From Neoarius graeffei (lineage: Eukaryota > Chordata > Actinopteri > Siluriformes > Ariidae), in assembly GCF_027579695.1 (NCBI RefSeq), contig NC_083577.1, positions 64,446,741 to 64,510,740 of the forward strand: a DNA stretch of 64,000 bases. The letters run 5' to 3'. The notes under the pieces are model-generated. The model searched no databases. It was not told where the DNA came from and saw only the letters and a program-made list of their open reading frames with translations. Position 1 is the first letter of the stretch. Each line of letters opens with the position of its first letter. Positions 11,670 through 22,483 of this stretch are shown here, one piece after another. The position numbers and the translations under genes are program-made.

Positions 11670-12517
11670 CAGGGGCATAGCTAGGATTTTTCAAAGGGGG
11701 GGGTCACACACTGACTGGCATGGCAGCCTGAGTACATACCCGCCGGTTTGTAAATGAAAAAATACATTGAATAATTTTGAGAAAATAATGCAGTCTTTGC
11801 GTCATTCTTTCATCTCATGTTGCGAGCTGTTGAGATGTCGGACAATGATTAGGCCAAATCAGCTTTATCCGGCAGTGTATGGATAGTGGCTCGACATCTT
11901 ACCCTAGTCAACCGATGCAGATCTCTCTATTCTTGTTGTCTTACTGCTCATCGGCCAAAATGTTTCTAAGTAAAAGGCATTGTGGATGACGAATGGCAAA
12001 GATGTCAACGATCTTGTCAATGTCGATCGCTCTGCCATAGTGTATTCTTCCACATTTTCTTGATGTTGTGTTCTAGAAACGGCACACGAAAACTTAGCTT
12101 CGAAGCCACAAAATGCAACTTTGATGGAAAAAAATATATAATAAATTGCTTCACGTCGAAAGAAGGAGGAAAGTTTCGCTTGTTTTGACATGGTGAATTA
12201 TTAACACAAGAGGAAATACTTGTAATTTGCAACTAAAAAGACTGCAGCTACACTGGCAGCTTGACCATGCTTTCTAGTGTGATCGTGTTGCACTTGCGCA
12301 GAACTGGGTTTTCATGCCCAAACCACAGGAAGTCCATACAAGGTTATAGAAACCCTGATGAGGCTGAGGTGACAATCTAGTTTAAAAAAAAATGTTAGAA
12401 AAATTACAGTGGACGCTTTTCTAATATTCTTATGCGGCTATTGAAAAAAATGTATGGTCCTACAAAGGGGGGGTCCACAGGCACCCCAGGACCCCCCCCC
12501 CCCCAGCTATGCCCCTG
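11670..12517. mobile_element. TIR element (848 bp), non-autonomous
   Basis: Starts CAGGGGCATAGCTAGG and ends with the inverted form CAGCTATGCCCCTG; the inner ends are G-rich on the left and C-rich on the right. Both sides carry GGACC (11665-11669 and 12518-12522), a likely 5-bp target duplication. No transposase ORF is visible inside. Superfamily is unresolved: the terminal sequence looks hAT-like, but hAT duplications are 8 bp. Confidence 0.65.
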
Positions 12518-12522
12518 GGACC

Positions 12523-13081
12523 ATACTGTTTACCTCAAGAGGTAGGATATTTGGTCCCAAAACAGAGAAAGGCAACCCTCAGTGCATCAAAATGATCATA
12601 TCTCATTCACGTGATATTGTTCTTGCGAGACAGAGGAAAATGCCATGCACAATTAAAAAAAAAAGAAGAGTTTGGTTCCAAAACGCAATAAACGCCAAAT
12701 TTGAAAAATTGAAACTCCTGCCACCAAACCATTAGCAATTATCATATCTTACTCGTACCATATTCAGTTTTCACCAAAACATGATATCTGCCATTGATTT
12801 ACACACTGCATTACCGCCTTTCATTCCAAAACGCAACAAGCACCATCACCGATTTTTCTCAAAACCAGACATATCCATTTGGCCAATCAGAGGCCGCCAT
12901 TGGTGTGAAGTCTTCTTCTAAGATAGCTGCGCCCATGAAGTAGGAAATTGCTTTGTCACTTTTCGCATTTATTAGACAATTTCACACTGAATTATGAATA
13001 ATTTCGATAAAATAATCTATAATATAAAATAATCTGTCATGAAAGAACACGGTTAAACGCAGTTTAAATAGAAAGGGATAT
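12523..13081. other. Old repeat flanking the LTR element
   Basis: Contains repeated blocks such as TTTGGTTCCAAAACGC and TTTTTCTCAAAAC. Similar blocks recur at 18190-18240 on the other side of the LTR retrotransposon. This suggests one older repeat split by the LTR insertion; its type is not known. Confidence 0.35.
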
Positions 13082-13086
13082 GTAGC

Positions 13087-13397
13087 TGTGGCAGTGGGGG
13101 CGTGGTCAAACGTCGGTCTGTGACCGGAGGGCGGAGTCAGGGAAGGTAAGTGGCAGAATCACTGCACCTGATGTTGATTAACGTGTGTTTGGATGTCTTC
13201 CCCAGTGACCGCGCCCTATTTAAGGAGAGAGTGAGAGCAGAGGAGGAGCTCTCTCCCCAAACCAGACACCTGATGTGTGTGCGCGTGTATGAGAGAGTGC
13301 AAAAAAACAACTGAAAAGTGTCCAAAATAAACAAGTTATGAAACTCAGTTCTGGCCTGCCGTCTTCTGTGCTCCTCCCACTCCTACAAACTGCTACA
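13087..13397 (+). repeat. 5' LTR
   Basis: Contains a TATTTAAG promoter-like box at about 13218 and an AATAAA near 13326, with the end TGCTACA. It differs from the 3' LTR at about ten positions and one indel, counted by eye, so the insertion is not very recent. Confidence 0.92.
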
Positions 13398-13398
13398 G

Positions 13399-13416
13399 TG
13401 GTGCCGAAACCCGGGA
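13399..13416 (+). other. Primer binding site
   Basis: TGGTGCCGAAACCCGGGA begins one base after the 5' LTR, the expected place for the tRNA primer. The matching tRNA is not assigned here. Confidence 0.75.
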
Positions 13417-13442
13417 CAGGAGCGCAGAAGAAGAACAGCCCC

Positions 13443-14152
13443 ATGGAGTCCTCCCCTTTCGCTGACCTGGTCCACGCCCTCGCCATGGCCCAGCAGAGCC
13501 AGCACCAGGTGCTAGTCGCTCTCTGGAAGGAGCAAGAGCAACAGTTCGAGACCCTGGTGTTGGCACAGCAGGAAGATCGACAGGCGTTCCAGCACCTCCT
13601 CGTGTCAGCGGGGTCCACCACCTCCACCGCCGCGGGCCCTTCCCCCCTCACCCAAAATGAAGATGGGCCCGCATGACGACCCCGAGGCCTTCCTCACGCT
13701 CTTCGAGCAGGTAGCAGAAGCCTCTGGCTGGCTGGTGGAACAGCGCGCGGAGTGCCTCCTCCCCCTGCTAATGGGCGAGGCGCAGCTGACCGCGCTACAG
13801 CTCCCCGCCGACCGCCAGCTGGTCTACACGGACCTCCGCCGGGCCATCCTCCAGCATGTAGGGTGCACCCCTGAACAGCAGTGACAGTGCTTCCGTGCTC
13901 TGCGCTTGGAGGAAGTCGGCTGGCCATTCGCGTTTGGCCAGCAACTCCAGGACGCCTGCTGGCGGTGGTTGAGGGCCGACAACCGCGACACCGAGGGAAT
14001 CATCGATCAGGTGGTACTGGAGCAGTTCATCGCTCGCCTACCAGCAGTGGGTCCAGTGCCACCGCCCGGCGTCGCTGGATCAGGCCATCGAACTGGTGGA
14101 GGACCATTTGGCGGCTGTCCCAATGGCAGGACAGCAGACAACCTCTTCTTCC

Positions 14153-14193
<41 letters not shown>

Positions 14194-14425
14194 CTGTGTC
14201 TCGTCCTCGCCCCATTCCCCCACCATGGAGGCGGGGGCCAGCGCCACTCCAGCTGGCCCGCTGCACCTGCGGTGCCCTCCCGTTTCTCTCTTCTATGTCT
14301 GTCTATTCCCCCCCTCAGGTGAGTGAGCCCCAGAGCGCCAGTGCAGAGAGGATGCCCAGGCCGGTTTGCTGGCACTGCAGGGAGCCGGGCCACTTCCAAC
14401 AGCAGTGCTTGGCAATGGAGGTGGG
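13443..14425 (+). pseudogene. gag relic of the gypsy element
   Basis: Starts MESSPFADLVHALAMAQQ, with a Q-rich helical segment. The frame then shifts near 13650 to one with a capsid-like stretch (DDPEAFLTLFEQVAEASGW ... LVYTDLRRAILQHVG). A TGA interrupts at 13882-13884, after which the capsid continues (FGQQLQDACWRWLRADNR) and shifts again near 14040. A CT microsatellite (about 14158-14191) lies between capsid and nucleocapsid. The zinc knuckle CWHCREPGHFQQQC at about 14368-14409 fits C-x2-C-x4-H-x4-C. At least two frameshifts and one stop. Confidence 0.8.
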
Positions 14426-14469
14426 TGCAGTGGTTCAGATCCCCAATGCACCAGGAGCCACCCTCAATC

Positions 14470-14669
14470 AGGCTGGAGAGTATCGCATACCAGTGAGTGT
14501 CCAAGGGGATACATATCAGGCGTTGGTGGACTCCGGTTGTAATCAGACCTCAATTCACCAAAGCATGGTGCAAAACGAGGCATTGGGGGGAGCACAATTG
14601 GTGAAGGTGTTGTGTGTGCAGGGGGATGTTCACAACTACCCTTTAGTGTCGGTCCACATTCTTTTTTGA
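14470..14669 (+). pseudogene. Aspartic protease of the gypsy element
   Basis: Follows the zinc knuckle in frame. The catalytic ALVDSGCNQT motif is present at about 14521-14550, which is the retropepsin D-S-G type. The frame ends in a TGA at 14667-14669, and the next open frame continues directly in the same register, so this is a single nonsense change inside an otherwise continuous gag-pol frame. Confidence 0.75.
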
Positions 14670-16752
14670 GTGGAAAACTTTAGAGTAAAGGCGGCGGTTA
14701 ATCCTCGCCTTACCCACTTGATAATTTTGGGGACTGATTGGCCGGGATTTGGGGAATTAATGAGTAATTTAGTGAAGAGTGAGTCCTGCCGTAGTTCCGC
14801 AGGGGGAGGTCCCAGTGTCGCATTGGCGGGAGCAGCTGTCACAGAGCCGTCTACGTCTCTGCGTCAGAGTGAGGAGTCGCAGGCTCCTCCTCCTTCTATA
14901 GGGGAATCCCTTGCGGATTTCCCATTAGAGCAGTCGCGAGACGAGACTCTGTGGCATGCGTTTGACCAAGTGAGAGTAATCGATGGTCAAATGCTCCAGC
15001 CAAACGCCACCCCGTTCTTCCCCTACTTCTCAATTATGAAGGATAGATTATACCGAGTGATGCAGGACACTCAGACTAAAGAAAAAATCAAGCAGCTTTT
15101 GATTCCAAAAAGCCCCCGGGAATTGGTATTCCAGGAGGCTCACTTTAATCCCATGGCTGGACACTTAGGGCAGGATAAGACTCTAGCCCAAATAATGGCC
15201 CGGTTCTATTGGCCAGGAATTCGCGGCGATGTCCGTAAGTGGTGCACGGCATGCCGCGAATGCCAGTTAGTAAATCCAGCGGCCATTCCAAAAGCGCCTT
15301 TGCGCCCTCTCCCATTAATCGAGACCCCGTTCGAAAGGATTGGGATGGATCTCGTCAGGCCATTAGATCGGTCAACACGAGGGTATCGCTTTATATTAGT
15401 TCTAGTGGACTATGCAACGCGATACCCAGAAGCAGTGCCTCTTCACAATATCTCAGCACGTAGTATTGCGGAAGCGCTCTTCCGCATCATCTCCCGAGTT
15501 GGAATCCCCAAAGAGATTCTGACTGATCGAGGCACCTCGTTTATGTCACGAACACTGAACGAACTGTATGGGTTATTAGGAACTAAGCCGATCCGCACCA
15601 GTGTTTATCACCCACAAAAGGACGGTTTAGTCGAACGATTCAATCGCACCCTCAAAAATATAATTAAGAAATTCGTAAGCGAGGAAGCACGTAATTGGGA
15701 AAAATGGCTTGAACCCTTGTTATTTGCAGTGCGAGAGGTCCCACAAGCCTCCACGGGGTTCTCCCCATTCGAATTGTTATATGGGCATAAGCCACGTGGC
15801 ATTTTAGATGTGCTGCGAGAAAATTGGGAGGAGGGACCTTCACCAAGTAAAAATGAGATTCAATACGTTATTGACCTGTGCGCAAAACTCCACACACTCA
15901 CCCACCTAACCCAGGAGAATTTGCGGCAGGCTCAAGAACAGCAAACCCGCCTGTACAACAAGGGTACGCGCCTTAGGGAGTTCGCACTTGGAGATAAAGT
16001 ACTCATACTGTTGCCCACATCGAGCTCCAAATTAATCGCCAAGTGGCAAGGACCCTTTGAGGTCACACGGCGAGTCGGGGACATCGACTATGAGGTGAGG
16101 CAAACGGACAGGGGTGGGGCGCTACAGATTTACCACCTCAATCTACTCAAACTCTGGAACGAGGAGGTCCCCGTGGCGTTGGTGTCGGTGGTTCCGGAGA
16201 AGGCGGAGCTGGGGCTGGAGGTTCAAAAGGGAACATTGGCATTGCGTACCTCTCCGGTCCCCTGTGGAGACCACCTCTCCCCGACCCAACTCGCAGAGGT
16301 TGCCCAGTCGCAGACCGAATTTTTGGACATGTTCTTGCCCCTGCCTGGCCGCACCGACCTCATAGAGCACCACATTGAGACGCCCCCGGGGGTGGTAGTG
16401 CGCAGCCACCTTTACCGGCTACCCGAACACAAGAAAAAAGTGGTTCGGGAAGAACTTGAGGCCATGCTCGAAATGGGCATCGTCGAGGAGTCCCACAGTG
16501 ACTGGAGCAGCCCGGTGGTCTTGGTACCCAAGGCCAACGGGTCGGTCCGGTTCTGTGTAGACTATAGAAAAGTCAACGCGGTGTCTAAATCCGACGCGTA
16601 CCCAATGCCTCGTATTGATGAGTTGCTCGATCGACTAGGCACAACTCGCTTTTACTCGACACTGGATTTGACAAAGGGTTATTGGCAGATCCCCTTGACT
16701 CCATTATCCCGAGAAAAAATGGCCTTTTCCACACCATTTGGCTTACATTAAT
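14670..16752 (+). pseudogene. Integrase followed by RT N-terminal half
   Basis: Open frame of nearly 700 codons ending in a TAA at 16750-16752. The first half is integrase: a zinc-binding region (AHFNPMAGH, then CTACREC at about 15245-15265) and the catalytic core with D in GMDLVRPL, D in LTDRGTSF and E in VERFNRTLK; exactly 35 residues separate the last two. A C-terminal region follows (PFEVTRRVGDIDYEV). Only then does the reverse transcriptase begin (SSPVVLVPKANGSVRFCVDYRKVN, STLDLTKGYWQ). The order protease-integrase-RT is diagnostic of Gmr1-like elements. Confidence 0.88.
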
Positions 16753-17646
16753 TTGTCACACTTCCTTTTGGGCTGTTTGGGGCGCCCGCTACGTTCCAGC
16801 GGCTGATGGATAGGGTCCTCCACCCCCACGCCACCTACGCGGCTGCATACTTAGATGACATCATTATCTATAGTAATGACTGGCCGCGGCACCTACAACA
16901 TCTGAGGGCCGTCCTTAGGTCGCTGAGGCGAGCGGGTCTCACAGCCAACCCGAAGAAGTGTGCAATTGGGCGGGTGGAAGTAAGGTATCTGGGCTTCCAC
17001 TTGGGCAATGGGCAGGTGCGTCCCCAAATTAACAAGACAGCGGCAATTGTGGCCTGCCCGAAGCCCAAGACCAAAAAGGGGGTGAGACAGTTCCTGGGGC
17101 TGGCTGGCTACTATCATAGGTTTATACCTAATTATTCGGACGTCACCGGCCCGCTGACTGAGCTCACTAAAAAGGGGGCACCAGATCCGTTCCAGTGGAT
17201 GGAGCAATGCCAGCGGGCTTTCTCTGAGGTGAAGGCTGCACTGTGTGGGGGGCCATTGTTACACTCCCCTGACTTTTCTCTCCCCTTTATGTTACAGATG
17301 GATGCATCGGATAGAGGGCTGGGGGCTGTTTTGGCCCACGAGGTGAGGGGGAGGACCGCCCAGTGCTGTACATCAGTAGAAAGCTGTCGGTGCGTGAGGG
17401 GCGCTACAGCACCATTGAAAAAGAGTGCCTGGCGATCAAGTGGGCGGTCCTCGCCCTCCGTTAGTACCTGCTGGGACGCCCTTTCACCCTCTGTTCGGAC
17501 CACGCGCCCCTCCAGTGGCTCCACCGCATGAAGGATGCCAACGCGCGGATCACCCGTTGGTATCTGGCACTCCAACCCTTTAACTTCAAGGTGATCCACA
17601 AGCCGGGGGCGCAGATGGTTGTGGCGGACTTTCCCTCCCATCAAGG
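16753..17646 (+). pseudogene. RT C-terminal half and RNase H, broken
   Basis: Continues the same frame after the 16750 stop: LPFGLFGAPATFQ, then the YLDD catalytic box at about 16849-16860, YLGFHLGNGQ, and the connection GVRQFLGLAGYYHRF. RNase H starts LQMDASDRGLGAVL at about 17295. The frame shifts near 17345, and a TAG lies at 17464-17466. A last open piece (FNFKVIHKPGAQMVVADFPSH) reaches almost to the 3' LTR. A G-rich run at about 17645-17653 may be the remnant polypurine tract. Confidence 0.85.
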
Positions 17647-17682
17647 GGGGGGGAGTCGGCTGCAGGCCGGACGGTGGGGGTA

Positions 17683-17992
17683 TGTGGCAGTGGGGGCGTG
17701 GTCAAGCGTCGGTCTGTGACCGGAGGGCGGAGTCAGGGAAGGTAAGTGGCAGAATCACTGCACCTGATGTTGATTAACGTGCGTTTGTGTGTCTTCCCTA
17801 GTGACCATGCCCTATTTAAGGAGAGAGTGAGAGCAGAGGAGGAGCTCTCTCCCCAACCAGACACCTGATGTGTGTGCGCGCGTACGAGAGAGTGCAAAAA
17901 GACAACTGAAAAGTGTCCAAAATAAACAAGTTATGAAACTCAGTTCTGGCCTGCCGTCTTCTGTGCTCCTCCCACTCCTACAAACTGCTACA
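17683..17992 (+). repeat. 3' LTR
   Basis: Starts TGTGGCAG and ends TGCTACA, like the 5' LTR. It is followed by GTAGC, the target duplication. Confidence 0.92.
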
Positions 17993-17997
17993 GTAGC

Positions 17998-19301
17998 ATT
18001 TTGGGGGAAAATGCCATGGCGTGGATATGTAGCGACTTGACAAAAAATAATTACTTGGTTCAGTTAAAAGCTGTTAATTAGTTCTGGATTTCATTTTTGA
18101 AGTTTATTATCATTAAGGAGTTACTCGATAAATTTTAAGACAGGATACAGTAGTTTTCCTTTTATCACTTCCCGTAATCAGAAAAAGTGATTTTTCTCAA
18201 AACAATGGAATTGGATATATAGCGTTTGGAACCAAACGCTTCAAAAATAAATTAATTTCAGATGACTTTGCAGTCAGCACCTTTAATCATCCCTGAAATA
18301 TTATGCCTGTATAATCTTGTCCCAATCCTGTGTACAGACTATCAGTGAGAGTTTTGTGAAGATGTCTTGGACCTATGAGGATCGGAGTCAAACTTTTGTC
18401 TTGCAGTAAATAAACACTTTGTTGACTCATATTTCAGCTCCTATTTACCAACTCCTCCGTGTGTGTGCACACAATTTCCTCAGTTCTACTGAGCATCACG
18501 GCTCATAGCATTTCATTCTTAACCAACACAAACCCACTGTCACTGTTCTGCAGTGTTTAAAGCAAACAGACCGCGATGACTTATTTCTCTTTTATAAACT
18601 GTCATTTGTTTTACGGCAAATGTAGCAAAAGCTTTGTGAGACCGAACGCTTTTGAAACTGAACCAGTGAAGCAAAACCAAAGATGCTGGCGAAGTGAAAG
18701 CACAGAGCGATAAGGACTGACTTTCACAAAGGAGGGAATAAAATGTTTGCTTCGTGCTACAGAGCAATTTTTCATTTCGCTGCTTCACTGCAGCCTTCTT
18801 GTGACTACATTTCTTGAATTCAGCAGCAGTTTTAATTATTATTGTTGGTTTCATTAGTGAGCTTACATACATAAAACATTTTTTGTTTTTTTCATATTAG
18901 CACAAATGAAAGTATTGGTGGTCATTGTTGTTTTTTTTATTCTTTAATTACAGATGGGATTTATTGACCTTGTGAGAGACTAATGAATGGTAAGTAAATG
19001 TAGCGCTCATAATTCAAATATTTTGACATTAACAGCAGCTTTATGTGGAGCACTTTGTCATTGCTGTGGGTTGCACTGCCTCTGAATGCTGATGAACTAA
19101 TTTACATAGATTGCATAACAGAAAATTATAACACACCCTGATTTCCCACTCCCGTTCTTTTGCAACTTTTTTTGTCCAAAATCTATAATCATTTAAAATA
19201 TGCAAATGGATAAATATATTAGTTAAGTGCAGCGATTGAAAGGTATTAAAGAGAAAGCATGTGGAATGTTAATGATGAATATAGACAGAATAATGGGGTT
19301 T

Positions 19302-19332
<31 letters not shown>

Positions 19333-19750
19333 GCATTTCCCCCAGGCATGGCTTCCAAACACTAAAATGAAAAACTAATGTGTTATTATTCTGTATTGGT
19401 TTTCAATTAAAACATAATATGAGCTATAGTCAATCAAAACATGCTAAATACCAAATTCTCACGTTTCACTGCATAGAGGCGCTAATAATATCTGATCACA
19501 TTACAAGTAAACACTTGTTGAAAGAGATGAAAAGGTGATTTTTTTTTATGCAAAACACGACCTCTATCACATTTTCTTTTATTCCTACATACTGCAGGGG
19601 AATCCAAGTCCCATACCTGAGAGTTTCCTATTGCTGGGTTTCATGTGACATCACATCTGCCTCATTAGTTATTCAAAACTTTAGCTGGCGGTTTACCAAA
19701 GCTCAGGTGACAAAGCATTTGTACAGAGAAGGTGCATTGCTCGCATGAAA
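17998..19750. other. Unassigned interval
   Basis: First 250 bases look like the second half of the old repeat split by the LTR element. A CA microsatellite is at about 19304-19328. The 19560-19740 segment leads into the THAP remnant and is probably its 5' flank. No other gene seen. Confidence 0.3.
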
Positions 19751-19751
19751 A

Positions 19752-19967
19752 ATGTCTCACGCTTGCGTTGTTTTAGGTTGTTCGAATTGATCAAACCGTG
19801 AAACTGATAAAGTTTCTTCAGGGTTCCCGGTGAACTCATAAAAAAGGGTGAACGAACACAGGATTTCACAAAAAGACATCGAGAAATGTGGCTTTTGAAC
19901 CTCTCACTAAAATCGAAGAGAGCCGAGTCGAAGCATGCTCGAGTTTGCAGTGATCACTTGGTGAAAG
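19752..19967 (+). pseudogene. THAP zinc-finger exon remnant
   Basis: The frame opens MSHACVVLGCSN, giving C-x4-C, and closes with ARVCSDHLVKG, giving C-x2-H: the C2CH signature of a THAP DNA-binding domain. Between them is a basic segment (TKRHREMWLLNLSLKSKR). A stop and frame changes near 19788-19850 break it. After VKG a GT follows (AAAGGTTTGT), which could be a splice donor. THAP exons of this kind sit at the start of P-element-like and other transposase genes as well as host genes; the rest of the gene was not seen. Confidence 0.6.
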
Positions 19968-20349
19968 GTTTGTATTTCCTTCTCAGCGATGTCCTTAGTG
20001 TTCTCCAAGTACTTTTCTTGCTATGTGTCGTTATTTTACGGTACTTTTTTTTTAGTCACGAAGCACTAAACTCCCCAGCTGTTTCTTTGTTTACTCCTCA
20101 CTCCTCACAAAGTCCATATGCATGAAGGTCGCGACAAAATTCTTCCCCAGCCATACAGTTACAATGCACCGTGATCACTTCTCCATCTTGTTTAACTAAG
20201 ATCCAGGTCTTTAAAGGGGTTTCTGATGATCTTTGTGAATGATTTACCTGACAGATAAGAGCCAACACAAGTGAGAATCAAGCCAACTGTTGTTTGTTTA
20301 CACTTCAACTTGCAGCGCTTCATTGTAAAGATGTAAACGAAAAGCTTAA

Positions 20350-20350
<1 letters not shown>

Positions 20351-20385
<35 letters not shown>
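20351..20385. repeat. (CA)n microsatellite
   Basis: About 17 CA units, then a short TA run. Confidence 0.95.
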
Positions 20386-20391
<6 letters not shown>

Positions 20392-20404
20392 GTATATTTG
20401 AACA

Positions 20405-20922
20405 AACATTCAAAAGTTTGGGGTCACCCAGACAATTTTGTGTTTTCCATGAAAAGTCACACTTTTATTTACCACCATAATTTGTAAAATGATTAGAAAA
20501 TATAGTCAAGACATTTTTCTGGCCATTTTGAGCATTTAATCGACCCCACAAATGTGATGCTCCAGAAACTCAATCTGCTCAAAGGAAGGTCAGTTTTATA
20601 GCTTCTCTAAAGAGCTAAACTGTTTTCAGCTGCTAACATGATTGTACAAGGGTTTTCTAATCATCCATTAGCCTTCTGAGGCAATGAGCAAACACATTGT
20701 ACCATTAGAACACTGGAGTGAGAGTTGCTGGAAATGGGCCTCTATACACCTATGGAGATATTACACCAAAAACCAGACATTTGCAGCTAGAATTTACCAC
20801 ATTAGCAATGTATAGAGTGGATTTCTGATTAGTTTAAAGTGATCTTCATTGAAAAGAACAGTGCTTTTCTTTCAAAAATAAGCACATTTCAAAGTGACCC
20901 CAAACTTTTGAACAGTAGTGTA
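20405..20922. mobile_element. Tc1/mariner-type MITE
   Basis: About 520 bp with inverted ends TTCAAAAGTTTGGGGTCAC (left about 20412, right complement about 20895-20913) and TA-rich flanks. It has no coding capacity. The right end is separated by only a few TA bases from the next Tc1 element. Confidence 0.8.
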
Positions 20923-20928
20923 TATATA

Positions 20929-22409
20929 CAGTGGGGCAAAAAAGTATTTAGTCAGCCAGCAATTTTGCAAGTTCTCCCACTTAAAAAGATGAGAGAGGCC
21001 TGTAATTTTCATCATAGGTACACTTCAACTATGAGAGACAGAATGGGGGGAAAGAATCCAGGAAATCACATTGTAGGATTTTTAATGAATTAATTGGTAA
21101 ATTCCTCGGTAAAATAAGTATTTGGTCACCTACAAACAAGCAAGATTTCTGGCTTTCACAGACCTGTAACTTCTTCTTTAAGAGGCTCCTCTGTCCTCCA
21201 CGCGTTACCTGTATTAATGGCACCTGTTTTAACTCGTTATCAGTATAAAAGACACCTGTCCACAACCTCAAACAGTCACACTCCAAACTCCACTATGGCC
21301 AAGACCAAAGAGCTGTCAAAGGACACCAGAAACAAAATTGTAGACCTGCACCAGGCTGGGAAGACTGAACCTGCAATAGGTAAGCAGCTTGGTGTGAAGA
21401 AATCAACTGTGGGAGCAATTATTAGAAAATGGAGACATACAAGACCACTGATAATCTCCCTCGATCTGGGGCTCCACGCAAGATCTCACCCTGTGGGGTC
21501 AAAATGATCACAAGAACGGTGAGCAAAAATCCCAGAACCACACGGGGGGACTTAAGCCAGGACATGTCCAGGCCCGTCTGAAGTTTGCTAGAGAGCATTT
21601 GGATGATCCAGAAGAGGATTGGGAGAATGTCAGATGAAACCAAAATAGAACTTTTTGGTAAAAACTCAACTTGTCGTGTTTGGAGGAGAAAGAATGCTGA
21701 GTTGCATCCAAAGAACGCCATACCGACTGTGAAGCATGGGGGTGGAAACATCATGCTTTGGGGCTGTTTTTCTGCAAAGGGACCAGGACGACTGATCCGT
21801 GTAAAGGAAAGAATGATTGGGGCCATGTATCGTGAGATTTTGAGTGAAAACCTCCTTCCATCAGCAAGGGCATTGAAGATGAAACGTGGCTGGGTCTTTC
21901 AGCAGGACAATGATCCCAAACACACTGCCCGGGCAATGAAGGAGTGGCTTCGTAAGAAGCATTTCAAGGTCCTGGAGTGGCCTAGCCAGTCTCCAGATCT
22001 CAACCCCATAGAAAATCTTTGGAGGGAGTTGAAAGTCCGTGTTGCCCAGCGACAGCCCCAAAACATCACTGCTCTAGAGGAGATCTGCATGGAGGAATGG
22101 GCCAAAATACGAGCAACAGTGTGTGAAAACCTTGTGAAGACTTACAGAAACTGTTTGACCTCTGTCATTTCCAATAAAGGGTATATAACAAAGTATTGAG
22201 ATGAACTTTTGTTATTGACCAAATACTTATTTTCCACCATAATTTGCAAATAAATTCTTTAAAAATCAATGTGATTTTCTGATTTTTTTTCTCATTTTGT
22301 CTCTCATAGTTGAGGTATACCTATGATGAAAATTACAGGCCTCTCTCATCTTTTTAAGTGGGAGAACTTGCACAATTGGTGACTGACTAAATACTTTTTT
22401 GCCCCACTG
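20929..22409 (+). mobile_element. Tc1-like transposon with long IR/DR ends
   Basis: Complete 1481-bp element between TA duplications (20927-20928, 22410-22411). Terminal repeats are about 200 bp, starting CAGTGGGGCAAAAAAGTATT. Inside each there is a second copy of the binding-site-like block ATAAGTATTTGGTCA, the IR/DR architecture known from Sleeping Beauty-type transposons. Confidence 0.92.
21295..22199 (+). pseudogene. Tc1 transposase, DD34E, damaged N-terminal half
   Basis: The start at 21295 (MAKTKELSKDTRNKIVDLH) begins the helix-turn-helix domain (QLGVKKSTVGAIIRKW). The frame is lost at about 21440-21590, where sequence appears deleted and shifted. The catalytic half is open from about 21585 to 22199: [20 protein letters not shown] and NPIENLW, with 34 residues between the second D and the E. 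It ends SNKGYITKY. All three catalytic residues are kept, so the break is confined to the DNA-binding half. Confidence 0.88.
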
Positions 22410-22419
22410 TATACATAGA

Positions 22420-22421
<2 letters not shown>

Positions 22422-22481
<60 letters not shown>
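22422..22481. repeat. (TA)n microsatellite
   Basis: About 30 TA units linking the Tc1 element to the next TIR element. Confidence 0.95.

Positions 22482-22483
<2 letters not shown>

Larger units (their letters stand above)
13087..17992 (+). mobile_element. Ty3/gypsy LTR retrotransposon, Gmr1-like
   Basis: Complete LTR element of 4.9 kb. Two LTRs (311 and 310 bp) start TG and end CA, and the flanks are a perfect 5-bp duplication GTAGC (13082-13086 and 17993-17997). Between them lie a primer binding site, gag, protease, integrase, reverse transcriptase and RNase H. Integrase comes before reverse transcriptase. That is the reverse of the usual Ty3/gypsy order but is known from the fish Gmr1 group. 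Several stops and frameshifts make it inactive. Confidence 0.92.
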
